DNA of 64,000 bases from Gracilaria vermiculophylla (Eukaryota; Rhodophyta; Florideophyceae; Gracilariales; Gracilariaceae): positions 1,071,459 to 1,135,458 of the forward strand of contig JAHNZQ020003148.1 of NCBI GenBank assembly GCA_019155205.2. Reading direction: 5' to 3'. A program made the position numbers and the translations under genes. This document shows, in pieces, positions 45,001 to 55,840 of the stretch (positions are counted from its first letter, which is position 1; each line of letters opens with the position of its first letter). Under the pieces are notes generated by a model, which was not told the origin of the DNA, ran no database searches, and was given only the letters and a program-made list of their open reading frames with translations.

Positions 45001-47024
45001 ATACTTTTTAGTACTCCAAAAAGGTCAACCGAGACCAAAAGAGCTCCCTTTGGTTGTGCGTAGACAGTAGCTCTAGTATAGCTTAACTTTTCTCTATCTC
45101 TATGCTCTGAACGCTCTTTGCGGCGCTTCTTTTGACCCAAGCTTCGCTCTTCTCCACGTTCTTCGCGGGTTTTCTCGCTCTCAATTCGATCGGCAGTGGT
45201 GCGTTTCTGCTCAAAGACCAAACGTTTGCGTTAAAGGTTTCGGCGCCAAAGATCAGCTTCTTTGACGTGAGATCCAAAGATATCTATCTCACTCTCAACA
45301 AAAAATGTACCTCTACTATCTTTCCTTGCCTTCTACGTGCCACTGCTGCCTTTTCTCTTCTCAATTTCCAAAGCCTCTCTATTCTTCGAGAAATTGTTGC
45401 TTCTGAAATCACTTCCAATTTTCTGCTTCGTAGCAGCACACACGAGGGTGGTGGCACCCATGCGTTCTTCATTTTCCCCTTTTCTGCATTTCGCTGTTTT
45501 CAGTGCCCTTTTCGGGAGTCGTAGTCGTCTTTCACCTCCCCGTTCCATTGCACTCCGATAACGGTTTTGACATAAAACTACAACCAGCACCCGGCAACTT
45601 TCACAGGTATGAACCGAATATTTGTAGCCAAGTAGACCCGGCTCTCATCGATAACGAGATCAGTGTAGATATCAAACAACACGAACTCAAAGCAGCTAAA
45701 CGAAATAGCAGAGAAAACCCGTTTTTCCATGATAAGACATTGTTTTTGTCCAAAGCATGGATTGAGCAATCCGTCAAAGCGTGCAATCAGCGTGACAAAA
45801 CAATGAGGGATGGAGTAGAAAATACATGTGCAGGAAAAAATACAAAATGGATCGAAGCTCGTCGTCGTTAAAGAGCACCTGGCTCATAGGTTTTGGAGAA
45901 ACTCTACACTTTCTAGGTGCGAGAAGAAAAGTGAAATCAATGAAGATATCAAGAGCAAACGGTGATCTTCTGGAGGGTATTGTTCAAGAACATTACCGCA
46001 AACGTGCAGGTAAAAAAGCGAAAGACGGAAGTATTTTGTATGCAGCGCCCTAGAAGTGAATATCTGCCGGAGCATATCTCTCTAATCATGATACATTCTC
46101 AGACGAGGGAGGTAGGAAGCAAATAAAATCAATCCTATCAAAAGATAGCGCGGAGAAGGAAACTAAAGCCATTGAACGGGGAGGGCGCTGATGAAACTTT
46201 ACATGCTATTCTTGAAGCACATTCCAATATTTGTGCTACGGTAGAGTTGGAAAACGACCAAGAAGATGGTGCCATTTTAAGAGATGAACACGTCCGCCCA
46301 AAAAGGAATCAGACGAGACAGTGCAGAAGAAAAGCATGTAAAGAAGACTCGAAGGTAACCATTACTTTGCGGGAAATACAACAGAGCGTAATGGAGGGAA
46401 ACCAGATCTTGAGACAAGAATGAGATCAGTCAAAGATGGAAAGGGACGAAGTGGAGGATGTAGAACTGCTTAAGCCTCTGGACCCGAGCTCTTCTGAGTT
46501 CAGAAAGATCATGTAAGATGTGATTGTACTCAGGCGCGAAGGAGGAAGAATCAAATGAAAGTTTCCATTAGCGTGGCAGGGTTCTTAGGCGCTAAAGATG
46601 AAGAACGTATACAAAGCAATATAGAGCAGCGACTGAATAAAAAAATTCCTTTGAAGTAGATTTAGCCAAAAGATATCCTTCATTCACCACCTTCGCTTTT
46701 CGCGGAGGTGGTGCGCATGCATTACGCTATAGGTTGAATACCCGCTGCGCGCAGACTCGAGAGAAATATAGTTAAGGGCTGTCGAAACTTCGCACACCAA
46801 AAAGTTTAACATCAATAATAGAGGCGCCGTGATGCATCGCGTGCAAGATATAGGGCGTATTTACATCGAAAACACATTCCCACTGCCTACATGGCTAATT
46901 TGTTGTTCTTTTAGTCGTCTTACACTGTACTTATAGCGCACTCTCGAACCGGTCTATGGTTTCCAAAAAGCGGTAAACACTCTCAGTTCCACTTAAAATT
47001 TCCCGCTTCTCCAACCCTCCAAAC
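45001..47024. other. Unassigned AT-rich stretch
   Basis: Two kilobases of short open frames, some lysine and glutamate rich (45083-45590 minus, 45826-46420 plus). No motif is recognised. They may be remnants of an unidentified transposon. Confidence 0.45.
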
Positions 47025-47172
47025 TATAGTACAGTGGATCCTAAGTTGATATGGTGGTGTGGCTTTACGACGCGATATTCCAGAGGAGGGCTAAAGTAGT
47101 ATTTAATTAAGTGAGCCACGTGGTGCATAATTCGACCCACGTGCGCTACAGCACCCCTGAGAAACGGTAATA
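47025..47172 (+). repeat. Family A LTR, 5' piece
   Basis: This starts TATAGTACAGTGG and follows the LTR to ACGGTAATA, about 145 bases in, where a Tc1 element begins. The 3' end of an LTR in the same orientation resumes after the assembly gap at 48364. Confidence 0.8.
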
Positions 47173-48263
47173 AAGTCTGTTTCAAAAATATAGGACACCT
47201 GGCATTTTGATGCAAATAATCAATTTTAGTACTGTAGGCCTATGCAAACCAGTTTTTGAAAAATGTTAAGGTAAAAAATCGTTTCAAAATGATAGGACAC
47301 TTTACCTCAAACGGTCATTATCTCTTGTTCAATAATTGATTTTTGCATCTTTTTGCTGGATTACACTAATGCAACGCTTTGGCATTGAATCTATGTAAGA
47401 ATCTATAGCTGAACTATTGATAGTTTTGCAGCAATTTTGAATACAAGTTTTTAAATCAAAAACTGTATTAAACTGCCTGCCATGGCCATAAACCATCCTA
47501 GCCAGTAAACCCCAGACGTTTTCAATAGGGTTTAAATCTGGCGATCGCGCTGGCCACTGCATGACATTCATGCCAAGCTCAGGGAACCAATCTTTCATGT
47601 AGTTAGAAGTGTGTACCGCAGCGTTATCTTGCTGAAAAACAAAATCATTTCCATGCAAGCAACATGCAAATGGTAACAAGTAGTTGTAAAGAACCTTCTG
47701 ATAACCTTCCGAATTCATATTACCTTCAATAAAGCAATATCAGTTGTACTTTTCTTAAAGATTCCAGCCCACACCATAACAGAAGCTCCAGCTGAATGTC
47801 TGGATGTGAAAGTCTTCTTTTCTTTTCTCAGATCATGCCAATAATATTTAAAGCAATCTGGTCCATCTAAATTGAACTTCTTTTCATCTGAGAATATAAC
47901 ACCTTTCCATTGATTTTTCCAGCAAGCCATCTGAGCACATCATGCAACGCGATTTGCTTTATGGTGGTCCTGCAAAACGAATGTATTCTTCATCTTTACG
48001 AATCGATACAAATTTGTGTGTTTGATTGCTCGCCATACTGTTGATTTTGAGACTTGTTTAGGCAATGCTTTCGCAATTTTTGTGCACAACGCACTTCCTC
48101 GCAATAGTTTACGCTTTATACGTCTCTCATCAGCTGGTTTCAAAAGTTCTGGGCGTCCAGGGGAACGTTTAAATCCATATTTTGTCGGATTTGATTGAAA
48201 AGATGCTACAACATGACGCGAACGGCCGCATTTTTTAGCAATATTGAACACGTTGTGTCCTTC
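47173..48263 (-). mobile_element. Tc1/mariner element 2, DD34E transposase, broken
   Basis: This belongs to the same family as the element at 19.2 kb. One end with GTCTGTTTCAAAAATATAGG lies at 47173 beside TA. The transposase is read on the minus strand in three frames. The DNA-binding part is at 48251-47940 (NIAKKCGRSRHVVASF, a helix-turn-helix). Then VIFSDEKKFNLDGPD carries the first aspartate, [14 protein letters not shown] the second, and [18 protein letters not shown] the glutamate, 34 residues later. All three catalytic residues are present. The other end of the element is lost in the gap of unknown bases. Confidence 0.9.
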
Positions 48264-48363
48264 NNNNNNNNNNNNNNNNNNNNNNNNNNNNNNNNNNNNN
48301 NNNNNNNNNNNNNNNNNNNNNNNNNNNNNNNNNNNNNNNNNNNNNNNNNNNNNNNNNNNNNNN
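48264..48363. other. Assembly gap of 100 N
   Basis: Exactly 100 unknown bases. The round size suggests a placeholder of unknown true length. The missing sequence should include the outer end of Tc1 element 2 and the middle of the family A LTR. Confidence 0.95.
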
Positions 48364-48487
48364 TTCCCCCGGCTCGCGACAGCGGATACCGGAGACCACC
48401 TTTAGGAATACGCGCCTTTGGAGTCACTAAAAACTCCTAACGGACGTTGTGCTTTACTACCTCGACAGGAGGGCTGACAGTACCACA
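48364..48487 (+). repeat. Family A LTR, 3' end piece
   Basis: This follows the LTR from TTCCCCCGGCTCGCGACAG to CTGACAGTACCACA. It is probably the same LTR as the 5' piece at 47025. Confidence 0.85.
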
Positions 48488-48776
48488 CCTTGAGTCTATT
48501 TCTGTTTTTCTGGATGGAAAACTTCGTCGATTATCTCTAGGTTTTTAAGCCGCCAATCCCCAGGACACCTCGTAGCAGCGACTGTAGTAGCATTTTCCGC
48601 CCAGTAAACCTTCCTCTCTGCTTGATGTTAGCGGATCCCCTTTCAGGATTCCCTTGGCTCGCGACAGAGATTACCGGATACCACCCTTAGGAACTCGCAC
48701 CTTAGGAGTCAACAAAGACTTTTAATGGACGTTTTGTATTACTATCTTGAAACGAGAACTGACGGTACAATACAAA
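48488..48776 (+). repeat. Diverged family A LTR fragment
   Basis: This begins in the middle of the LTR (CTTGAGTCTATTTCTG) and runs to its end (GACGGTACAATACA), with many substitutions. It is older than its neighbours and truncated at its 5' side by the adjacent LTR. Confidence 0.8.
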
Positions 48777-48808
48777 CATCTGGAATGGTGCCAAAGGGTA
48801 TTGAACGG

Positions 48809-49311
48809 TGTGGTACTGTCAGCCCTCCTCTCCAGATAGTAAAGCACAACGTCCGGTATCCGCTGTCGCGAGCCGGGGGAATTCTTAAAGGGGATCCGCA
48901 AACACCAAGCGGAAGAGGAGGTTCACTGGGCGGACAATGCTCCTACAGGCGCTGCTATGATGCGACCTGGGGATCGGCGGCTTGGAAACCTGCGTTGATC
49001 GACGAGAGACTCCAACCGGAGAAGTAGATGAAGACTCAAGGGTGCTCCCCTTTACTTCCCCAGAGGTGGAGCTCAACCAGCAGATTAAGTATCAAGCCGG
49101 GAGCCCGCCTCGGCAGGTCTCGCTACTGTACTAATTACCTCCCTAAATTAACTAAAAATATATAATAATCCTACCGTTCCTCAAGGATACTGTAGCGCAC
49201 GCGGGCGAGATTATGCACCATGTGGCCCTGCTAATAAAGTACAAGCCCTCCGTAGGAATATTATACCTTAAGGCCAAATCGCCATATTTCCGTAGAAGCC
49301 ACTGAACTACA
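48809..49311 (-). repeat. Solo family A LTR with AACGG duplication
   Basis: A 503-base LTR flanked by AACGG on both sides (48804-48808 and 49312-49316). Compared with the other copies it lacks about 52 bases after CGTCCG, probably lost between short TCCG repeats. Confidence 0.92.
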
Positions 49312-49539
49312 AACGGTGTTTTTGCGAGCAAAGCACCGGCTTTGTCGATGGGTGGTATGCAAATTCCGTGTGTCTTGGCATGCGGGTCACTTCGGAGAGG
49401 TTGCAAACTGTGCCCCAGTTTCACAAGGGGGGACGGGTAGCGACTTAATTAATGGCCGTAAAAAGGGCTTGTGTTATTTCAAAACATCCTCTATCTGCGT
49501 CCTCTTTCTTATATACATTTGCACAAGTCTTCGCGTAGA

Positions 49540-50345
49540 GCACTGAATCCAAGTGATGAAGTCAAGATCCTCTCTTTTTTGAGAAGTGCCTCCATGCCGA
49601 ATGTGCCATCCACCATGACTGTGCGCTCTGCTTCTTCTTCTTGCTGAATTCTTTCTTTCCTCCTATTATTTAAACGAGTATCCTCTTCGTCATAAAGCTC
49701 TGTGATGAAGTTTTGCTCCCTGTGTTTCAGTGTGCAAATCCTCAGCAAAAAGCCCTTCTTGATTTATTCGAACTAACATATTGTGTAGTATCACACCGAC
49801 CTTGCTTCCATTGACTACATTCTTTTTATACCGTATTAAAAATTCTTTTTTCAATACCTGAAACAATGCCTGTAGAACACCAAATGCCCTCTCCAAGATC
49901 TTTCGCAATGCTTCATCGACTTTTGTATACATCTTATCGTTCTTGTCTGCCAGAGAACGAATTGGGCGCGCAAAAATTGTTCATCGAGGATACATTCTAT
50001 CCACAAGAATATATCAGACGTGCTTCATCGGCGAATGCCGATGCAGTATATATCTTGAAAGCAGGTTTATATCATACATACCGTTCAGGTTCGAATGGAA
50101 TGAAGGTGATTCTTCCAACAGAACTTTCTCATTGTTTGTGACGCGCCTACTCACGGACCAGTGCCACACATGAAGATTTCTGTCAGCCCATGCTTCAACA
50201 GCAATGATAGGCAGCTTTCCTTCCTTTTTATTGTAGTACTGTTGTTTTAATGAACCAAGGCAGTTCTTTCACGTTATTTTGCACCCATCAACGCATCCAA
50301 TGCACCCTTGGAAGCCATGTTCACTGTACCTGTGTGGGATTTCCT
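49540..50345 (-). pseudogene. Harbinger-type (plant-transposon group) transposase relic 3
   Basis: On the minus strand the N-terminal side reads HGFQGCIGCVDGCKIT, then KLPIIAVEAWADRNLHVWHW, with stops. The glutamate helix follows (KILERAFGVLQALFQ), then VGVILHNMLVRINQEG. A charged C-terminal tail (DEEDTRLNNRRKERIQQEEE) ends it. These match the plant-transposon branch of Harbinger transposases. Frames change at least twice. Confidence 0.75.
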
Positions 50346-51429
50346 GTGGTTTGTTTTTTATTTGGTAGTCTGTATAAATATCTCTCTCCGTAAAGCTTTA
50401 GAATACAAGAACAAGAAAGAAAAAAGTAACATCTAATGGTCTCTGGACCATTGAACATCCATCATTTAGGTAATCAAACGACCTCCCAATTCCCAGTATT
50501 CGTCGGCAGGCTAGAATCTTTATCTCAGGAAGAATTCCTTTTCTTCTAGATGCGTTCTTCTATTGTGTCCATATCTGTAGGAAATGAGGAGTAAGATCGT
50601 CTACAAGCTTCAGGAACATAATTTTTGGGCTTCAAAAACGACGTCTGAAGGAATGCAAAGAGTAGATGGATTGGATTCAAAGTGGTCGGTCATCCAAGTG
50701 CTCTGTCCCCATTCAATATATTTGGAACCTGGTATTAAACATTTTGGTTTTGGTGAAGTGCGTTTGGGAATAACTGAAGGTGCTCCTAGAGCTGCAGCAA
50801 CTGCGGCTGTTCGTTTTCGAATGTACAGATGCAATTGGTTGCTACGTTGTTCAGTTATGGTTGAAAGAGATTAATAGCGAAATTCGCAAAAGAAGGTCAA
50901 TTGCAGTCGAAGCGATCAAGCGCACCTAAAATGAGCTGATCAGTCTATGGGGCTTGTACTCGGAGTCTTGCACGCACGATCTATAGCACTTGCCCGGTAG
51001 ACTGATAGACTTGCATATTTTTTGGCGTGCTAATTTGAGTGTTATTTTCAATACGCGTAGCTATATCACAGTGCACTGGTAAACTTCCTCTAATTTCAGC
51101 CACGACCTCCACTACCGTTCCAGTACCATTATTGTACACTTTCAAGATAATGATTGGAAATATTAAATAAATATAAACGTTAAATGATAAAGATGAAACA
51201 CGTTGCTCGGACTCACGACGTGCCAAACGATGAAGGGGCCTCTTTTTTACTGATCTTAAAGTTGCTGATTAGGCTCGGATAAAAAATATTGCATTGCGTT
51301 TTCAATTCATTGCAATTCAGGTTTGCTGAATTCCATACAAATTTAATATAGTTTAACCATCGATTCTTTCTCTGAATTAAGTGATTGTAAAGTATACAAT
51401 GATGTTTTCTGAATATTGACTGTTCAGCA
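50346..51429. other. Unassigned AT-rich stretch
   Basis: Short open frames only. It may hold the outer part of Harbinger relic 3 and the 3' end of the Copia relic, but no terminal repeats were found. Confidence 0.45.
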
Positions 51430-51905
51430 AGGTAAGCAATTTTTGTTTTTTTCAATGATCGGACCCAAAAGGGAGTTACTTGTCAGTACTTTTAAGCAAT
51501 CTTCAGAAGGGTGTTCAGGTCTGATGAATCCAAAATCCCAGATACAGCTCTTTTGATATCCATAATGGAAGTTGGCGATGTCAAGCATAATTCTTTTCTC
51601 AGCTGTAAATAAAGACTTGGTAATTGCATCAAACAGGCTCTTAGAGTCTGCACAAACGTTTCTATCCTTATGGATTCCGGTCGTATCTTCTAGGTGTTTT
51701 TTAGGAGTAGAACCCTTGTCAAAGACATTAGCAAATTTATATACATCTCTTCCGTTTATGCTTCTTGTACTCTCTCTGATTTTGTCCCTAGAACAACGAA
51801 CTACATCTCATTTATGATACTTGTGGGCTTATAGAACAATAAATCCAAGGTGCGATTTTTATTCTTCATTACTCGCAGGAAAAGCATAAGTGTAAGTGAC
51901 AGCAC
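51430..51905 (-). pseudogene. Copia-type RNase H, separated from its RT
   Basis: Read on the minus strand, the segments YAFPASNEE, SHLGFIVL and CADSKSLFDAITKSL appear in order. EKRIMLDIANFHYGYQ and IWDFGFIRPEHPSEDCLKVL then follow. They match the RNase H of Ty1/Copia elements (DSKSLFD, EKRLMIDI). The RT that should precede it lies about 3 kb away at 54850-55840 on the same strand. The space between holds a piggyBac relic in the opposite orientation. Confidence 0.72.
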
Positions 51906-52768
51906 CTGAGCTTTGTAATTATGAGCTTCTTATAATTAAAGGCTTATTTATTTTTTTGAGTTAAGAAAATGCCTGGATTACAACTTTTATAAATGTTTAG
52001 TGCCTATCTGACCAGTGACCTTATATATGGTGTAATGACCTCACAGGATGTCAATTTTAATTAATTTGTAAATATGTGAAACATTAAAACTATTCTTTTT
52101 CTTTTCGTTATGACATCCTCATAATTTCGTTAACGCCGGCAGTGCTGAACTGTGTCCACAACAACTAAGGGTCCCTTTTAACTTTTATGTCAATCAGAGC
52201 TTCCAACAACATCCGTAAACTATGGAATCATCCACAGGTCCTCGCAGAATTGCTAGAACAATCGTCAACAGCTGCGCACGCCTGATAAACAGTGATGTGG
52301 AATCTAAAGGCTATTACGGATATTTGTATAATTCAACTACTGTACAAGAAATAGTTCGTAATGTTGATGTTCATAAAATTAACATTAAAAAACTCTCATT
52401 CTTGACGGAAAATTTCTGTTCACCAAATCTTGAGAAAAACGTTACTCTACCACTTTGCAGTGTGAATTTTCGGTACCGGTTTTGACGAGGCTCCGCACGA
52501 ATCAGAAGAACTAAACATAGCCATTGATCCGAGAAGCATCGAAATTGCTGAAAATGAAGCTGTTGTGACACCACCAAATATGCAAAAGTTGTAAAAGCAC
52601 CCACATGGTGAAAATCAGCCTGAAACGTGCGAATCAGCAATAGCTCTTGGCCGGAAATGTAAAACCTGTACGACGTATAGTCTTGAAAATGGTTGTATGT
52701 AAATTCATAAGGGGAAAATTATTCGCCCAGCAGGAAATTTTGTCTCACTACCTCACGCTTCTTCAGGA

Positions 52769-54457
52769 ATGACTGCATTGGATTTCTTTTTCTGGATGTT
52801 TCCCTATGCATCATTTTCAATGTATCGTGCGCAGAACAAATATTCAAATATAAAACGAGTGCGTTCGAAGGATCTCAGGAGGGGAGCCGCTCAAAGTTCT
52901 TGGTTCTTCTTATAATGACTCTTATCGAGTTTTCTAATAAACAATATCTTTGGAGCATTGAGAGTTTTTCAACGTTTATTGCACAACCAAATATTGGGCT
53001 TTTTATGTCACGAAACAGATTCGAATAGCTCAGTAATTGCATTTATTTTAGTTGCAATGCTGTGACTAAAGAGCAAGTAAACTTCGGAAGGTCCTTTTTT
53101 GCCGATTTTGTAAAGGCGGTCAATAATCATCGCCTTTTTTTTGTCACGCCATGACATGCTTGATGTTTTGACCAGGGAATTTCATGGTGATACGGATTAG
53201 GAGTTCATTGGATTTATGTTGGGCTTCAACACAATTCAGCATTGGATAGAAGGCCGAAAAAGGTCTTGAAAGAAAATCTGTTCTTTGGTAGACGAAGTGG
53301 TATGAAGCTGAATATTGAGCTCAATGTGGGTGCTATCACTCCGGAACAGGATTCCAATTCCAATAATGACCATGGAACGGGTTCTCAACTCCATGTAGTA
53401 CAACCATGGTTTGGATCTACTCGTTTGGTATGTGCCGATCTATTTCTTGCATTTGTCGACCCCGCTGAAGCAATGATGAAAGATGGTTGATTTTTTCTGA
53501 ATTAATCAAACATGGTTCTCTTGAATTTTCTAGGAAACACTTATCTAAAATTACCTTAATAAACAGAGTCCACTTTAAATCTGTAATTTCAAAAGCAATC
53601 GTCATAAACGGTGATATACTGGCCGTATTGCTGATAATTCGCAACAGATAGTATTTTATTTTAAACCCCGGTCACGGTTTATCCAGGTACTTCGTTTTTT
53701 AGGGAGAAAGGAAGACGAGAGGGAACTATTTCAAAGAAAACGGAATATGAGGTTGCAATTCCAGATAGTTGTGAAGCATATTAAAGAATATTTTCAATGA
53801 ACGATCGCCATTACAGATGCCAACAAGATGATCTCAATCTTAAGAAGAAAATAGAAGTGAAATAGTGGTCATTTTGAGTCAATTGCTCCCTTTCAGCAGT
53901 TTGCACTGTGAATGTGAAGAAACTGTATAATGCAGAACATGGAAGCAGAAGCGTTAAAAGTCCACACCATATATATTGTACGCTGGCTAATGAACTAGTA
54001 GAGAACACTTGGGACGCCACCGGTCTAGAGAACAGAAGTGAAACGGAAAATGAACTTATTTACGAACGGGCAATGCTTGTTGGAACTGGCTTGCACTGAA
54101 TGCAAACCAGTAGAAGAAGGAAAACATAAAAATGGAATGATTGTAAAAGCTCCATATCTAAGCCGATGCACTTAACGCAGAGATAACATGATATCGAAGT
54201 ATTTATGTTCTGGATGCTACTCAAGGAAAGAAAAAGAAGTGTTTTTATGTCACATTGGTACTAATAGAAATTCTTGTATGAAACATATTGAGGAGTGTCA
54301 TGGAATAAGGAAGCGTAGCATCGAATATGAATGTCAACAATGTTGTCAACTTTCGTTTTTTAAAGTAGAAATTTCATATAACAGTCCGAAGGATGAGAAA
54401 AAGTTCTTTTACCTCAAAACGCCGAGTAATTCAATCCGTGATATTTTGGTTTTCTAG
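52769..54457 (+). pseudogene. piggyBac-type transposase relic
   Basis: Many stops and frameshifts, but the order of motifs is that of a piggyBac-type DDE transposase. It reads MTALDFFFWMFPYASFSMYR near 52770, then EFSNKQYLWSIESFSTFIAQ and LFMSRNRFE near 52930-53030. HVVQPWFGSTRLVCADLFLA is at about 53390, HFKSVISKAIVINGDILAVL at about 53570. NDRHYRCQQDDLNL is near 53800, and a Cys/His-rich end (CSGCYSRKEKEVFLCH, CMKHIEECHG) near 54210-54300, as in the piggyBac C-terminal domain. No TTAA ends could be fixed. Confidence 0.75.
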
Positions 54458-54808
54458 ATTTTTTAAACTCTATTATGAAACTCTCCCTTTCACAGATGTC
54501 TTCTTATTCAGTCTGCTGTTCAGGTGGGTGTTGAAAGCGTTCCGATTGGTTTTATATTTTTCCAAGTAGTCGACCCCCCGAAGGAGTTCTTGAGTTGTTA
54601 GAAACTCAGCGAGGAATGCAATAAGGATTTATTCCTTGCATGTAGTCGGAAAACTACTGAGCTGCTATGATACCTCATGGCGTGTTTTATAACTATTTAT
54701 TGTTCAAAGGCAGCGCTGGTGAACGATTTTTAAATATAAATTCTGTAATGTATTGGCCTACGGTTCAATTCCCAGTCTTCTAATTTTTTTTGCGTGATGG
54801 TGCGCTGA

Positions 54809-54842
54809 GCTCACATGAGGTCCATTTGAACTCATGTGAGGT
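54809..54842. repeat. Short inverted repeat
   Basis: CTCACATGAG, eleven bases, CTCATGTGAG. It lies at the junction between the piggyBac relic and the Copia RT and may be part of a transposon end. Function unknown. Confidence 0.55.
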
Positions 54843-54849
54843 CAGGGTA

Positions 54850-55840
54850 CCGGTCTGATAGACCTTAGGGTCCTCTGTAAACCTGCCTCCCGCTTAGTTG
54901 CGAACGATTGATGACCAATAAGGATGTTTCTGTTCTCCTGTCATATATCCAATCTACCTTAGCTCCTCCACATGTGAATGATTTCTATTTGCATTAAAAG
55001 ACAGAACATAGATTTTCAATGTAATCGGTCCGGCTGACAATGAATCCGTCGTCTTAAGTGTGAATGAAGAGTTCTGAAAACTTAAAGGTATCGACTTCTA
55101 TTTCTCTGGAATGGAATCGTTTTAGGGATTTGTCCGCGAGTTCGAAGAACTTCTTATTGTCAGAAAACAATGAGTCGTGGACCATGCTACCGACTAATTT
55201 AAGTATGTTTTCGTCAATCCTCTTATTATTTAGAGAAATACCCGACTTTGCTTGAGCCATACCAAACCTGTTCTTGAGATAATCCACATAGTTTTATTTC
55301 AATAATCTCCCAATTCGGCTACTCAGTAGATTGGTTAAAGTGATCTGAGAGCGGTGTCCTGTGGTAGATAAGAATCCAGTGACGGCTTCAAAAATACTTT
55401 TCTTTCGAGCTTATTCTGAACGTAGTGATGGTTATTCCTTCTAGACGATGCTTCATGACAACGTTTGGTACCATACCTTATTCTTTTATAACTTGACCAC
55501 AATTTAACCAAGATGCAGCGCGTATTCGAAGTGGAACAATCAATGATCACTGTAGGCATTCTTGCGCCCCAAAACTTCAAATTCAAAACGCAAACTTCTC
55601 TTCACTGGTTTACGCAAACGCATTAAGGAAGATTTAAACTCTGAAGAATGAGCAGCAATATAGGGTTCGGTGCTTTGAGTTTGAATATACTTTATAGGTG
55701 CTGGTCTGCCTCTGGAAGGAACTGCCTCCTTGGAGATGAACTGTATCTCTGGACTCTGATCTAATCGGCGTCCGGGGGAAGCAATAAACTCGAAGAGAAG
55801 ACTTGGAATTGTAATCTCTGGTAAGAGGTCCATCATCACA
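54850..55840 (-). pseudogene. Copia-type reverse transcriptase relic
   Basis: On the minus strand: EAVPSRGRPAPIKY, then TEPYIAAHSSEFKSSLMR (the entry to the RT), then DYLKNRFGMAQAKSGIS, then LVGSMVHDSLFSDNKKFFEL and KFSELFIHT. The usual DDSLFSG catalytic site has become HDSLFSD. Finally come DGFIVSRTDYIENL and INRSQLSG. These are family features of Ty1/Copia RT. Stops and frameshifts are frequent. Confidence 0.72.
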
